This document shows, one piece after another, positions 40,993-50,119 of a stretch of DNA of 64,000 bases. The notes under the pieces were generated by a model that did no database searches, was not told the origin of the DNA, and worked only from the letters and a program-made list of their open reading frames with translations. Both the position numbers and the translations under genes were made by a program. The DNA comes from Azospirillum brasilense (GTDB lineage: Bacteria; Pseudomonadota; Alphaproteobacteria; Azospirillales; Azospirillaceae): positions 92,481 through 156,480 of the forward strand of contig NZ_CP012919.1 in the NCBI RefSeq assembly GCF_001315015.1. Reading direction: 5' to 3'. Numbering within the stretch: the stretch's first letter is position 1; every line of letters begins with the position of its first letter.

Positions 40993-43386
40993 ATGACCCT
41001 GCCGCCGACCTTCGACGCGGATGCCCTCGCCCGTTACGCGGCGGCGGACGTCATCTTCCTGGCCCAGGACGGGTATCGGCAGCCCTCCGCGCGGGTGCGC
41101 TGCTACAACTTTGCCAAGGCGCTGCGCCGGCAGGGGCTGCGGGCGGAGGTGCTGTCCTTCTTCGACCATCTGGGCGCCACCGATCAGGCCGGCGCCCTGT
41201 CCACCATCCCCGAGGAAGAGAAGATCCGCCTGAACCTGGAGGCCCACCGGGTGCTGGCGACCAACCCGCGGGCGGTCCTCTATGTGCAGAAGGTCGGCTA
41301 TCACACGCTCGCGGCGGCCTTGGCGGCGGAGCGCGGCGGCAACCGGATCGTGCTCGACTACGATGACTACGAACTGGACATGCAGCCCTTCCGCCGGCTG
41401 GAGCCCTGGTTCCCCAGCCTGCGGCCCGACCAGCTCTTCCACACGGTGGCCAACCGGGCCGGGGCCTGCGTGGCGGCCAGCCATCGGCTGGAAACGCTGC
41501 TGGCTCCGTTGAACCCGAACACGCACCTGATCCACACGGTGGCCGACCAGGATCTGTTCACCGCGGACGGGCGGGACGCGCCGCGCCGCCGTTTCGGCAG
41601 CCGGGTGAACATTCTGTATTCCGGCGACTTCTGGGGCGACATCCCCATGAAGGACGTGCTGTTCGCGGTGGACGCCTTCGCGCTGGTCCCCCGCGCCGTG
41701 CGCGACCGCGCCTGTTTCCATATCATTGGCTTCGGGCGGGCCTGGGAGGAATTGAAGCGGCGCCTGAGGGAGCGGTTTCCGGATCTGCACAACCTCGAAC
41801 TGCACGAGTTCATCCCGCCGGCCGAGATCCCCGCCGTGCTGCGGGAGATGGATATCGGCGTGCTGCCCTACTCGGCCAACGAGTTCAACGTGGCCAAGAG
41901 CCCGACCAAGATGTTCGAGTTCCTGCTGGCCAAGGTGGCGGTCTGCGCCACGCCGGTGGGCGAGGTGACGCACTGCCTGGAGAACGGCGTGTCCGGCCTT
42001 CTGGCCGAGGGGATGGAAGGTTATTCCGCGGCGCTCGCCCGACTGATCGGCGACGACGCCTTCCGCCGGGATGTCGCCGAGGCCGCCCACCGGGTGGCGA
42101 TGGAGCGTTTCTCCCTGCAGGGCATCGCCCCGCGGCTGGCGGCCGTCGTCCGCGGCCTTCTGGAGCCGGGGGATCGGTCGGAGGCTCCCGCCGTGACGAC
42201 GCTGGAGGATTTCCTGGCCGCCCGCCTCGCCCGGCCCGCCCCGCCGGCCCCGCGCGAGGTGCATCTGATGCGCCGCGACCTGGAAGCCCTGCTGGCCACC
42301 GAGGACCTTGAGGCCGCCGACCCGCGCCGCTGGAGCGGACCGCTGGTCGCCGCCCTTGACTGGCCCGGCCTGACCAGCGTGGAGCGGGTGGCGCCGGATC
42401 GCGTGGCCGCCCTGAAGGCCGCCGCGGCGCGCCACCGCAACGCCGCCCGGCTGCGCCCGGAGATCCTCCTGCCGGCGCAGGAACGGCCTTCCGGCCCTCC
42501 GGCTCTCAGCAAGCTCGCCGCGGCGGAGGATTGGGACGATCCGTTCTGGCGGCCCTGGGCGGTGCGGGTGCGGACCAACGTCTCGACCTTCCAGGCCCCC
42601 TATATCGACGACGCCGACGCGGAGCGCCGCCGCGACGAGGACGCGCGCAACAACATCGACAATTTCTTCAAGCGCAGCCGCGGCACCTGGGAGCGCGCGC
42701 AGTTCCTCTACGGCCTCGACCGGCTGGGTCTGCTGGAGCGACCGTCCCGCGCCCTGGTGTTGAGCGCCGAGGTGGACGGCTTCTACCTCATGCTGACCGA
42801 GCTGGCGCGGTGCGTCGGGGTGGTCGATGTCGGGCCCGGGGCGGCGGCCCACGCGGAGCGGGTGGCGCGCGGCGACCGTGACCCCTGGCTCGCCAAGCCG
42901 CGCCGTTTCCACCGCGACCGCATCGCGATCCATCACGGGATGCCGGGGCGGGATCTGTTCGCCGACGCGCCGTGGGACGCCGCCGTCCTGCCGCAGAACA
43001 CGCTGCCGCGCCTGGCGGCGGAGGGGCGGACGGCGGAGTTGCTGGCCTGGATCGACCGGCGTCTGGCGCCGGGCGGGGTGATGGCCTTCTCGGCGGAGAT
43101 CCGGCTGAATGGCCGCCCGGGCGTGCCGGGGCTCACCCCGCGTCAGGCTGAGGGCCTGGGAGACGCCTTGTCGGACATCGGGCTGGAACTGACAGGGCCG
43201 GTGGACCTGTCGCTCAGCGACGCCACGCTCGACCGCTTCGTGACGACCGGCGCGCCGGGTTCGGGAAACCCGAACTTCGCCGCCCGCACCGGCGAGGCCC
43301 TGCACGCCCCCGCCGTCTGGTTCGCCCGCAAGCGGGCCGATACCCCGGACGGCGGGTGGGAGAGGCTGGCCCGGTTCCTGGCCTGA
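40993..43386 (+). CDS. Glycosyltransferase (GT4) fused to a conserved C-terminal domain, copy 1
   Basis: The 797-residue protein has a GT-B N-terminal half (VIFLAQDGYRQPSARVRCYNFAKALRRQG, YVQKVGYHTLAAAL, LDYDDYELDMQPF) and a donor half (NILYSGDFWGDIPMKDV, IDIGVLPYSANEFNVAKSPTKMFEFL). From about residue 497 a roughly 300-residue domain begins with GPPALSKLAAAEDWDDPFW and contains FFKRSRGTWERAQFLYGLDRLGLL and LSLSDATLDRF. That domain recurs in the proteins at 47503 and 50120. It resembles a class I methyltransferase without the glycine-rich loop. Divergent from the RTX gene, it may act in surface glycan assembly. Confidence 0.85.
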   Translation: MTLPPTFDADALARYAAADVIFLAQDGYRQPSARVRCYNFAKALRRQGLRAEVLSFFDHLGATDQAGALSTIPEEEKIRLNLEAHRVLATNPRAVLYVQKVGYHTLAAALAAERGGNRIVLDYDDYELDMQPFRRLEPWFPSLRPDQLFHTVANRAGACVAASHRLETLLAPLNPNTHLIHTVADQDLFTADGRDAPRRRFGSRVNILYSGDFWGDIPMKDVLFAVDAFALVPRAVRDRACFHIIGFGRAWEELKRRLRERFPDLHNLELHEFIPPAEIPAVLREMDIGVLPYSANEFNVAKSPTKMFEFLLAKVAVCATPVGEVTHCLENGVSGLLAEGMEGYSAALARLIGDDAFRRDVAEAAHRVAMERFSLQGIAPRLAAVVRGLLEPGDRSEAPAVTTLEDFLAARLARPAPPAPREVHLMRRDLEALLATEDLEAADPRRWSGPLVAALDWPGLTSVERVAPDRVAALKAAAARHRNAARLRPEILLPAQERPSGPPALSKLAAAEDWDDPFWRPWAVRVRTNVSTFQAPYIDDADAERRRDEDARNNIDNFFKRSRGTWERAQFLYGLDRLGLLERPSRALVLSAEVDGFYLMLTELARCVGVVDVGPGAAAHAERVARGDRDPWLAKPRRFHRDRIAIHHGMPGRDLFADAPWDAAVLPQNTLPRLAAEGRTAELLAWIDRRLAPGGVMAFSAEIRLNGRPGVPGLTPRQAEGLGDALSDIGLELTGPVDLSLSDATLDRFVTTGAPGSGNPNFAARTGEALHAPAVWFARKRADTPDGGWERLARFLA

Positions 43387-43405
43387 CCAGCCTCTCCGTC
43401 CGGTT

Positions 43406-45139
43406 TCACTCCGCCAGAACGGGCGCGTCGTCGTAGAGATCGCGCAGGGCGGCGGCGGGAATTCCCAGCCGCGCCGCGTCCTGCCGCATCGCCGTGCGGG
43501 AGGAGACGATGCGCGGCGTCAGGAAGACCGGCCCCGCGAAGCCGGGCAGGGCGGCGGGGGCTTCCACCGGGGCGCCGTCCAGCGACTGGCCGGCCAGCTT
43601 GCCGTCGAACAGCCGCACGCGGCCCTCCGTGATGAGCGGCTTCAGCGCCGGCACCTGCCCCAACGTTTCGAAGAAGTCGGTGCCGACGCCCCACAGGGCC
43701 ACCGGGCCGTCCGCCGCCGCCCCGGTCACCGCGGCACCCAGCGCGCGCCATTGGCGGATCAGGTAGTCGGAGCTGCTCTTGGCCTTGTCGGCCCCGATGG
43801 CGAGGTCGCCCTCGGACAGGCGGCGCATCTTCTCGCCGCCGTCGGGCACGTAGAGATACTGCTCGTCGAGCGCCGCCCCCGCGTAGCGGTCAAGGTGGCC
43901 CTTCTCCCGCAGGGTGGACATGGGCGTGCCCTCGATCTCGCCGCAGCCCGTCTCCTGGAAGGTGTCGAGCGGCAGGCTGGCGATGTAGGACTTGGTGTCC
44001 TGCATCTGCTCGCGCGTCTCGCCCGGCAGGCCATAGGTGAAGGTGCCGTGGACCGTCATGCCCAGCCGCTTGATCTCATGCACCGCAGTGCGCGCGGTCT
44101 CCAGGTTCAGGCGCTTGTTGACGATGTTGTCGTTGACCCACTGGTTGCCGCTCTCGAAGCCCAGCTTGACGCCAAAGCAGCCGCTGTCGCGCATGGCCCG
44201 CCACGTCTCCAGCTTGATGGTGTCGGCGCGGCACATGGCCGACCAGGGCAGGCCGATGCGGGTCATCACCTCGCAGATCCCCAGCACGTGCCTGTCGCCG
44301 AGGTTGAAGGTGTCGTCATCGAAGTAGATGGACCGGTAGCCGTAGCGCTCGACCAGCTCGCGCAGCATCCCTTCCACATAGTCCGGCTCGTAGAAGCGGA
44401 CCGAGCGCTTGCCGGTGCCGTCCGGGTCGTTGCCGGTCATGGTTGCCGGCCAGACGCAGAAGATGCACTTGTAGGGGCAGCCGCGACTGGCCCAGACCTG
44501 GAGCTGCGGCGCCTTCTGCCCGGCGGGGTTCACGTCCCAATAGCGGTGGGCGATGACGTCGTCGAAGTAGGGGTAGGGCGCGGCGTTCATCTCCGCCACC
44601 GTCAGCAATTCGTGGGGCAGCACACCCGACGCGCCGTTCAGCACGCGCACACTGCCCTTCTCGTACTCGCCCTGAATGACGGCGTGGATGGGGAACTGCT
44701 CCATCACCGCCTCGCCCTTGGCGGACATGGCGCCGGTCAGCACGATCTTGGTGTCGGGCAGGATCTCCTTGACGCGCCGCACGATGGTCTGGTCGTGATC
44801 CCAGCAGGGCGTCGCCGTCTCGATGAAGATGTACTCGTACCGCTCCTCCCGCAGATGCTGGAAATAGCTGTCGTAGGACTCCCGCAGCGCGATGGAGTCG
44901 CGGAACGTCACCTTGGCGCCCGTGGCCTTGGCGGCGTAGGTCGCGGCGTAGCCCATGAAGAAGGGATAGGGCAGATACTCCCCGAACACGAAGTTGCCGG
45001 GCGCGGAGTGGGCTTGGTTGGTGTGCGGCCACCGCGAGCCGGCGCGCACGCCGCTGAACCAGGCCGAGGCCGGGGCGTCGTCGCCCGCGAACTCGAACCG
45101 CTTGATCCACCAGGGCGGATTGCTGAACAGGACCTTCAT
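43406..45139 (-). CDS. Radical SAM protein with B12-binding domain
   Basis: ATG 45139 gives 577 residues; an earlier frame start is less likely since homologues begin MKVLFSNPPWW. An N-terminal cobalamin-binding-like domain precedes the radical SAM core: C221, C225 and C228 (CPYKCIFC) ligate the 4Fe-4S cluster, with QVWASRGC before it and IYFDDDTFN, GVKLGFESGNQ and HGTFTYGLPGETREQ after it. The C-terminal region has VALWGVGTDFFETL, a Rossmann-like block. Such proteins C-methylate or rearrange sugars or other metabolites in glycan and secondary-metabolite clusters. It lies downstream of two SDR epimerases on the same strand; a deoxysugar tailoring role is inferred. Confidence 0.85.
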   Translation of the reverse strand: MKVLFSNPPWWIKRFEFAGDDAPASAWFSGVRAGSRWPHTNQAHSAPGNFVFGEYLPYPFFMGYAATYAAKATGAKVTFRDSIALRESYDSYFQHLREERYEYIFIETATPCWDHDQTIVRRVKEILPDTKIVLTGAMSAKGEAVMEQFPIHAVIQGEYEKGSVRVLNGASGVLPHELLTVAEMNAAPYPYFDDVIAHRYWDVNPAGQKAPQLQVWASRGCPYKCIFCVWPATMTGNDPDGTGKRSVRFYEPDYVEGMLRELVERYGYRSIYFDDDTFNLGDRHVLGICEVMTRIGLPWSAMCRADTIKLETWRAMRDSGCFGVKLGFESGNQWVNDNIVNKRLNLETARTAVHEIKRLGMTVHGTFTYGLPGETREQMQDTKSYIASLPLDTFQETGCGEIEGTPMSTLREKGHLDRYAGAALDEQYLYVPDGGEKMRRLSEGDLAIGADKAKSSSDYLIRQWRALGAAVTGAAADGPVALWGVGTDFFETLGQVPALKPLITEGRVRLFDGKLAGQSLDGAPVEAPAALPGFAGPVFLTPRIVSSRTAMRQDAARLGIPAAALRDLYDDAPVLAE

Positions 45140-45202
45140 CGCGCTTCCTTCCACCGCTCCCCGCGGATCGTCATTCTCGGGCCAACCGTCACGGGTGGGC
45201 AA

Positions 45203-46273
45203 TCACTGGCGGGCGAACCGGTCGGTCATTTCGGCGTGAATCTCGGCCAGGATGCCATCGATGTCGCGGGTCAGCGACCAGTCCGGATAATGCTCCTGGA
45301 AACGCCGGATGTCGCTGATCCACCAGATGTGATCGCCGATCCGGTTGGTTTCGTCGTAGCTCCAGGCCATCGGGCGGCCGGTCAACTGCTCGGCCTTCGT
45401 GATGGCCTCCGCCATCGAGCAGTTGGAATGGCGCCCGCCGCCGATGTTGTAGACCTCGGCGCTGCGCGGCTTCTGGAAGACATGCCAGAAGGCGTTCACC
45501 AGATCGAAGGAATGGATGTTGTCGCGCACCTGCTTGCCCTTGTAGCCGAACACCCGGTAGGGCGTGCCGGTGACCGCGCATTTCATCAGGTAGGCCAGGA
45601 AACCGTGGAGCTGGGCGCCGGAATGGCCCGGCCCGGTCAGGCAGCCGCCGCGGAAGCAGGCGGTCTTCATGCCGAAATAGCGCCCGTATTCCTGCACCAT
45701 CACGTCCGCGGCGACCTTGGAGGCGCCGAACAGGCTGTGCTTGGTCTGGTCGATGCTCATCGCCTCCGGGATGCCGTGGGCGGCCCAGGGGTGGGACGGG
45801 TCCAGTTCCCAACGGGTTTCCAGTTCCACCAGCGGCAGGGCGTTGGGCGTGTCGCCGTAGACCTTGTTGGTGGAAGTGAAGATGAAGGGCGCGTCCGGGC
45901 AATGGCGCCGAGCGGCCTCCAGAATGTTCAGCGTGCCGTTGGCGTTGACCGAGAAGTCGGTGAAGGGCTCCCGCGCCGCCCAATCGTGCGAGGGCTGGGC
46001 CGCCGTGTGGATCACCAGCGCGATGGAGGCACCGTAGCGCGCGAACAGCGCGTCGATGGCGTCCTGGTCGCGGATGTCCGCGGTAACGTGCGTGTAGGAC
46101 GGGTGCCGTTTCTCCAGCCGTTCCCGGCTCCAGGCCGTGCTCGCCTCGTCGCCGAAGAAGTAGCGGCGCATGTCGTTGTCCACACCGACGACGTCGAAGC
46201 CCTTTTCCGCGAAGAAGCCGACGGCTTCGGCGCCGATCAGGCCGGCGGACCCAGTGACGATGACGACGGACAT
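45203..46273 (-). CDS. NAD-dependent epimerase, CDP-paratose 2-epimerase-like
   Basis: The 356-residue SDR starts at ATG 46273 (SVVIVTGSAGLIGAEAVGFF). It has VNANGTLNILEAARR, the STNKVYGD active-site block, LFGASK with the catalytic lysine, and GGCLTGPGHSGAQLHGFLAYL. The combination of STNKVYG, DQTKHSLFGASK and GPGHSG(A/V)xLHGF is that of CDP-paratose 2-epimerase (tyvelose epimerase)-type proteins. Its substrate here could be another nucleotide sugar. It is 49 bp downstream of a second SDR. Confidence 0.85.
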   Translation of the reverse strand: MSVVIVTGSAGLIGAEAVGFFAEKGFDVVGVDNDMRRYFFGDEASTAWSRERLEKRHPSYTHVTADIRDQDAIDALFARYGASIALVIHTAAQPSHDWAAREPFTDFSVNANGTLNILEAARRHCPDAPFIFTSTNKVYGDTPNALPLVELETRWELDPSHPWAAHGIPEAMSIDQTKHSLFGASKVAADVMVQEYGRYFGMKTACFRGGCLTGPGHSGAQLHGFLAYLMKCAVTGTPYRVFGYKGKQVRDNIHSFDLVNAFWHVFQKPRSAEVYNIGGGRHSNCSMAEAITKAEQLTGRPMAWSYDETNRIGDHIWWISDIRRFQEHYPDWSLTRDIDGILAEIHAEMTDRFARQ

Positions 46274-46322
46274 GAGGGAAGTCTCCTCGGAAGAATGGGG
46301 CGGTGTGACCACCGAGCGTCGT

Positions 46323-47402
46323 CTATAACAGAATCGGTTCCAGGATGCGCCGGTTGGCGTCCAGCCAGCCGAAAAGCTCGTCCATGATGGCGCCAGGCGT
46401 CCGTCGTGGGCGCCAGCCGGTCGCTTGCGTGACGTCCGCGTTGTCGGTCACGTACCAGGGAATGTCGGCGGCGCGGGTTTCCGGACTGGCGGCGATGGGG
46501 ATGGTCCGGCCCGCGCGTTCCGCGCAGAGCGCGGTCAGCTCGGCCAGCGACACGCTCACCTCCGGCCCGCCACCCACGTTGAAGACGCGGCCCTTGAACC
46601 GGTCCATGCCGGCCACCTGCACCCTCAGCAGGTCGTACAGGTCGGCGACGTGCAGCATGTCGCGCACCTGAAGCCCCTCGCCGCCAAAGCCGCTGTAGGA
46701 CAGGGTCCCGCCATACAGGTGCCGGGCCGCCCACAGCACGACGACGCCTTGGTCGACCTTGCCCATCTGCCAGGGTCCGGTCAGCACGCCGCACCGGTTG
46801 ATCACGGCGCGCAGGCCGTACATGGCGCCGTATTCCTCGATCATCAGCTCCGACGCCAGCTTGGTGGCGCCGTAGATGGAGCGGCTGCCCGGCATCGGAA
46901 AGCCCGTCGCGATGCCCGCCGCCGACCAGCCCGGCCCGGCGGCGCCGCCCGGCAGCACCAGCCGCGTGGCGGCGCGCTCTAGCGGCAGCCGGCGCAGCGG
47001 GTCGATGGGATAGACGCGGCTGGTGGACAGGAACACCATGTCGGCGCCGTGGCGCCGCGCCGCCTCCAGGCAGTTCACCGTGCCGACGAGGTTGGTGTTG
47101 ATGACGTAGGCCGGGCTGCCGTCGTAGCCGGCGTGCACCGACGGCTCGGCGGAGCATTCCAGCAGCAGGTCGAAGACGCCGAGTTCCTCCAGATCCTCCG
47201 GGTTGCGAACGTCGCCATGGGCGAAGCGCACGCCGCCCGCGCGCAGGCGCTCCAAGGACAGTTCGGAGCCGCGCCGGCGCAGGTTGTCGAAGGCGACGAC
47301 CTCGGCTTCGGGCCGGTCGCGCTTGAACAGAAGGGCAAGATTGGAGCCGACGAATCCCGCCCCGCCCGTGACGACGATCCTGCAAGGGCGTGTGGCGTTC
47401 AT
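46323..47402 (-). CDS. NAD-dependent epimerase/dehydratase (SDR)
   Basis: The 359-residue protein begins RIVVTGGAGFVGSNLALLF. SAEPSVHAGYDGSPAYVINTNLVG, STSRVYPIDPLRRLP, SIYGATKLASELMIEEY and RCGVLTGPWQMGKVDQGVV follow. STSRVY and TGPWQMGKVDQG are close to CDP-paratose 2-epimerase patterns, so this gene and its neighbour are paralogous relatives likely acting in sequence on a dideoxy- or branched-sugar nucleotide. Catalytic Tyr (IYGATK) and Lys are intact. It lies upstream of the other epimerase and the radical SAM gene on the same strand. Confidence 0.85.
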   Translation of the reverse strand: MNATRPCRIVVTGGAGFVGSNLALLFKRDRPEAEVVAFDNLRRRGSELSLERLRAGGVRFAHGDVRNPEDLEELGVFDLLLECSAEPSVHAGYDGSPAYVINTNLVGTVNCLEAARRHGADMVFLSTSRVYPIDPLRRLPLERAATRLVLPGGAAGPGWSAAGIATGFPMPGSRSIYGATKLASELMIEEYGAMYGLRAVINRCGVLTGPWQMGKVDQGVVVLWAARHLYGGTLSYSGFGGEGLQVRDMLHVADLYDLLRVQVAGMDRFKGRVFNVGGGPEVSVSLAELTALCAERAGRTIPIAASPETRAADIPWYVTDNADVTQATGWRPRRTPGAIMDELFGWLDANRRILEPILL

Positions 47403-47502
47403 GATGGGGTGTTGTCCAGATATCTTGCGGCGGAATGGGTCGATGATCGAAGGGGGGCGGTTAACAAAGCCTCAAATCCTGCATGCCGCCGAGGCTTTCG
47501 CG

Positions 47503-49899
47503 TCAGGCGCGCAGCGCCGCGGCCAGCCGTGCCCAGCCGCCGGGTGCCGTGGGACTCGCCTTGCGGCAGAACCAGACCACGGAGGCGTGCAGGGTGTCGC
47601 CGGTCAGCGCCACCAGATGCGGGTTCTCCGCGCCGGGCGTGCCGGTCCTCACGATCCGGTCCAGAGTCGCGTCGCTCAGCGACGCATCGAAGCCGCCCAG
47701 CAGTTCGAAACCCGTGTGCCGTGCGAACAGGGCTGCGAGCCCGTCTCCGGCCAGTTCGGGGCCGAGGCCGACCACATCCGTGCCGCCGTCGAGGCGCAGC
47801 CGGCCCATGATGGCCAGAACGCCGCCGTCCGCCAGCCGCTCGTCCGCCCAGGCAAGCACATCGCCGGCCGCCGGATCGAAGATCGCATCCTGGAGCAGGA
47901 GGACCGCGTTCCAGGGCCGTTCCCCGGCGGCTTCGGGACGGGGCCCGGACAGGCCGTGGTGGATGGCGATCCGGTCGCGGTGGAACAGACGGGGCTTCAG
48001 CAGCCAAGTGTCCATCTCGCCCGCCGCCGCGCGCTCCGCCCGCGCCGTGGCATCGGCACCGATGTCCAGCACATCCACGCAGGAGACCCATTCCGTCAGG
48101 GTGAGATAAAAGCCGTCGACCGCGGTGCTGACGGCCAGCATCCGGGCCGTCCCGTCGAGCAGCCCCAGCCGGTCGAGCCCGTACAGGAGATGCACGCGCT
48201 CCCAGGTTCCCCGGCTGCGCTTGAAGTAGCTGTAGACGTGGTTGAGCAGTTCGTCGTCCCGCACCGCCTCGAAGTCGGCGATGTTGTCGGCCGCGCTGAC
48301 GTGAAAGGTTCCGCAGTTCGTCTTGAAGCGTTGCGCCCAGGCGAACCAAGCCGGGTCCTCCCAGTCCTCCGACGCGGCCAGCTTGCCGAGGAGCGGCGGC
48401 CCGGCCGGCCGTTCCGTCGTGGCGATGCGCAGACGCGGGCGCAGACGGCGGGCGTTGCGGTGGCGGAGCGCCGCGTCCCGGACGCGGGTCAGCGCCTCTT
48501 CGGACACGCCTTCGCTCCGCGCGGCGCCCGGCCAATCCAACAGGGCCAGCAGCGGGGCCGACCAGCGGCGTGGATCGACGGCGGCGAGGTCGGAGGCCGC
48601 CGTAGCCGCCTTCAGGTCCGCGCGGGCGAGCGCCACCTCGCGCGAGGGCATCGCCAGCCGGCGGCCAAGGGCCTGCCGCATGAAGGCTTCGAGCGGCACC
48701 CCCGCCGGGCTGGCCGATGCGTCCGGCGCCATGGCCTGCCGGATGATGTCCGTCAGCCGGTCGCCGACGGCCTCCAGCGTGTAGTCGGCGAGCGCCCGTT
48801 CATAGGCGGCCTCGGCCACGCTCCGGCGCTTGCCGTCGTCGCCGATCAGCGTCGCCAGCCGGGCGGAGAAATCTTCCAACTCCTTGCCGAGAAGGATCGA
48901 AGTGCCGTCCTCCAGGCAGTGGACGGCCTCGCCGACCGGCGTGGCGCAGATCGCCACCTTGGCCAGCATGTACTCGAACATCTTGGTCGGGCTTTTCGAC
49001 GCGTTGAACGCGTTGTCGGCGTAGGGCAGCACGCCGATGTCCATCTCGTTGAGCACCGCACCAAACTCGCCCGGGGGGATGTGCTCGTGGAAGACCAAAT
49101 TGTCCATCTCCGGGTGGCGTTGCCGCAGGCGCCGCTTCAACTCCTCCCAGGCGCGGCCGAAGCCTATGATGTGGAAACGGGCCTTGCCGCGGATGCGGCT
49201 TGGTACCAGGGCGAAGGCGTCGACGCCGAAGACGATGTCCCTCATGGGGATGTCGCCCCACACGTCCCCGCACCACAAGATGTTCACGGAATCGCCGAAA
49301 CGCCGGCGCGGCTCGCCGCGGCGGCTCGGATTGAAGACGTCCCGGTCCGCCACCGTGTGGACGAGGTGGGTGTTTGGGTTGAATGGTGCGAGAAGGTCGA
49401 GGATGCGCCGGCTCGACGCCACGCAGGCCTGCGCCCGAGCGGCGAAGCGACCGAGAAACTCCTCTGGCTTCAACGACGGCAGCCAGGGTTCGATCCGGCG
49501 GAACGGCTGGTTGCCCAGATCGTAGTCGTCGTAGTCGAGCACGATCCGGTTGCCGTTGCGGGCTGCCGCCATCAGGCAGGCGATGGCGTGGTAGCCAGCC
49601 TTCTGCACGTAGAGCAGCGCCCGCGGATTCTGGGACAACACCTCGAAGGCCGCCAGATTCAGGCGGAGCTTTTCCTCCTCCGCCAGACCGGCCACCGGTC
49701 CGCCCTGTTCCGCCGCGCCCAGATGATCGAAGAAGGACAGCACTTCCGCGCGGATGCCGCGTTGGTTGACCAGCTTTGCGAAGCTGTAGGCGCGCACGCG
49801 GGCCGGCGCCAGTTTGAACCCGTCCTGCGCGACGAAGATGACGGCGGCCTGGGCATAGCGGGCCATGTCATCCGGACCCAGCGGTGAAGGGATCGGCAT
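47503..49899 (-). CDS. Glycosyltransferase (GT4) fused to a conserved C-terminal domain, copy 2
   Basis: The 798-residue paralogue of the protein at 40993. The GT-B half reads VIFVAQDGFKLAPARVRAYSFAK, VLDYDDYDLGNQPF, NILWCGDVWGDIPMRDIVF and MDIGVLPYADNAFNASKSPTKMFEYM. From about residue 496 the shared domain follows (GPPLLGKLAASEDWEDPAW, YFKRSRGTWERVHLLYGLDRLGLL, ASLSDATLDRIV). Overall identity with copy 1 is high along the whole length. It is divergent from the third member at 50120, with 220 bp of AT-rich DNA between. The start could also be the ATG at 49866. Confidence 0.85.
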   Translation of the reverse strand: MPIPSPLGPDDMARYAQAAVIFVAQDGFKLAPARVRAYSFAKLVNQRGIRAEVLSFFDHLGAAEQGGPVAGLAEEEKLRLNLAAFEVLSQNPRALLYVQKAGYHAIACLMAAARNGNRIVLDYDDYDLGNQPFRRIEPWLPSLKPEEFLGRFAARAQACVASSRRILDLLAPFNPNTHLVHTVADRDVFNPSRRGEPRRRFGDSVNILWCGDVWGDIPMRDIVFGVDAFALVPSRIRGKARFHIIGFGRAWEELKRRLRQRHPEMDNLVFHEHIPPGEFGAVLNEMDIGVLPYADNAFNASKSPTKMFEYMLAKVAICATPVGEAVHCLEDGTSILLGKELEDFSARLATLIGDDGKRRSVAEAAYERALADYTLEAVGDRLTDIIRQAMAPDASASPAGVPLEAFMRQALGRRLAMPSREVALARADLKAATAASDLAAVDPRRWSAPLLALLDWPGAARSEGVSEEALTRVRDAALRHRNARRLRPRLRIATTERPAGPPLLGKLAASEDWEDPAWFAWAQRFKTNCGTFHVSAADNIADFEAVRDDELLNHVYSYFKRSRGTWERVHLLYGLDRLGLLDGTARMLAVSTAVDGFYLTLTEWVSCVDVLDIGADATARAERAAAGEMDTWLLKPRLFHRDRIAIHHGLSGPRPEAAGERPWNAVLLLQDAIFDPAAGDVLAWADERLADGGVLAIMGRLRLDGGTDVVGLGPELAGDGLAALFARHTGFELLGGFDASLSDATLDRIVRTGTPGAENPHLVALTGDTLHASVVWFCRKASPTAPGGWARLAAALRA

Positions 49900-50119
49900 C
49901 GAGAATCCGGGAAGGGCGCAGGGGAAAGTTCGGCCACCCTCCGACTGGTTTTGCTGGAGGTCAAGGCAAAAATATTAAGGACAACCGCTTCTTGCGTCTT
50001 TTCAAAGATGGGTTGCGTAGCTCGGGATTTTGTTTCAGAAGTTGGTAGGTGTGGCGGGTTGGCTGTGGCCTTTCTTACAGAAAGCCTGCCGTCTTGTTTT
50101 GTAGAGCCGGTGATATTTC

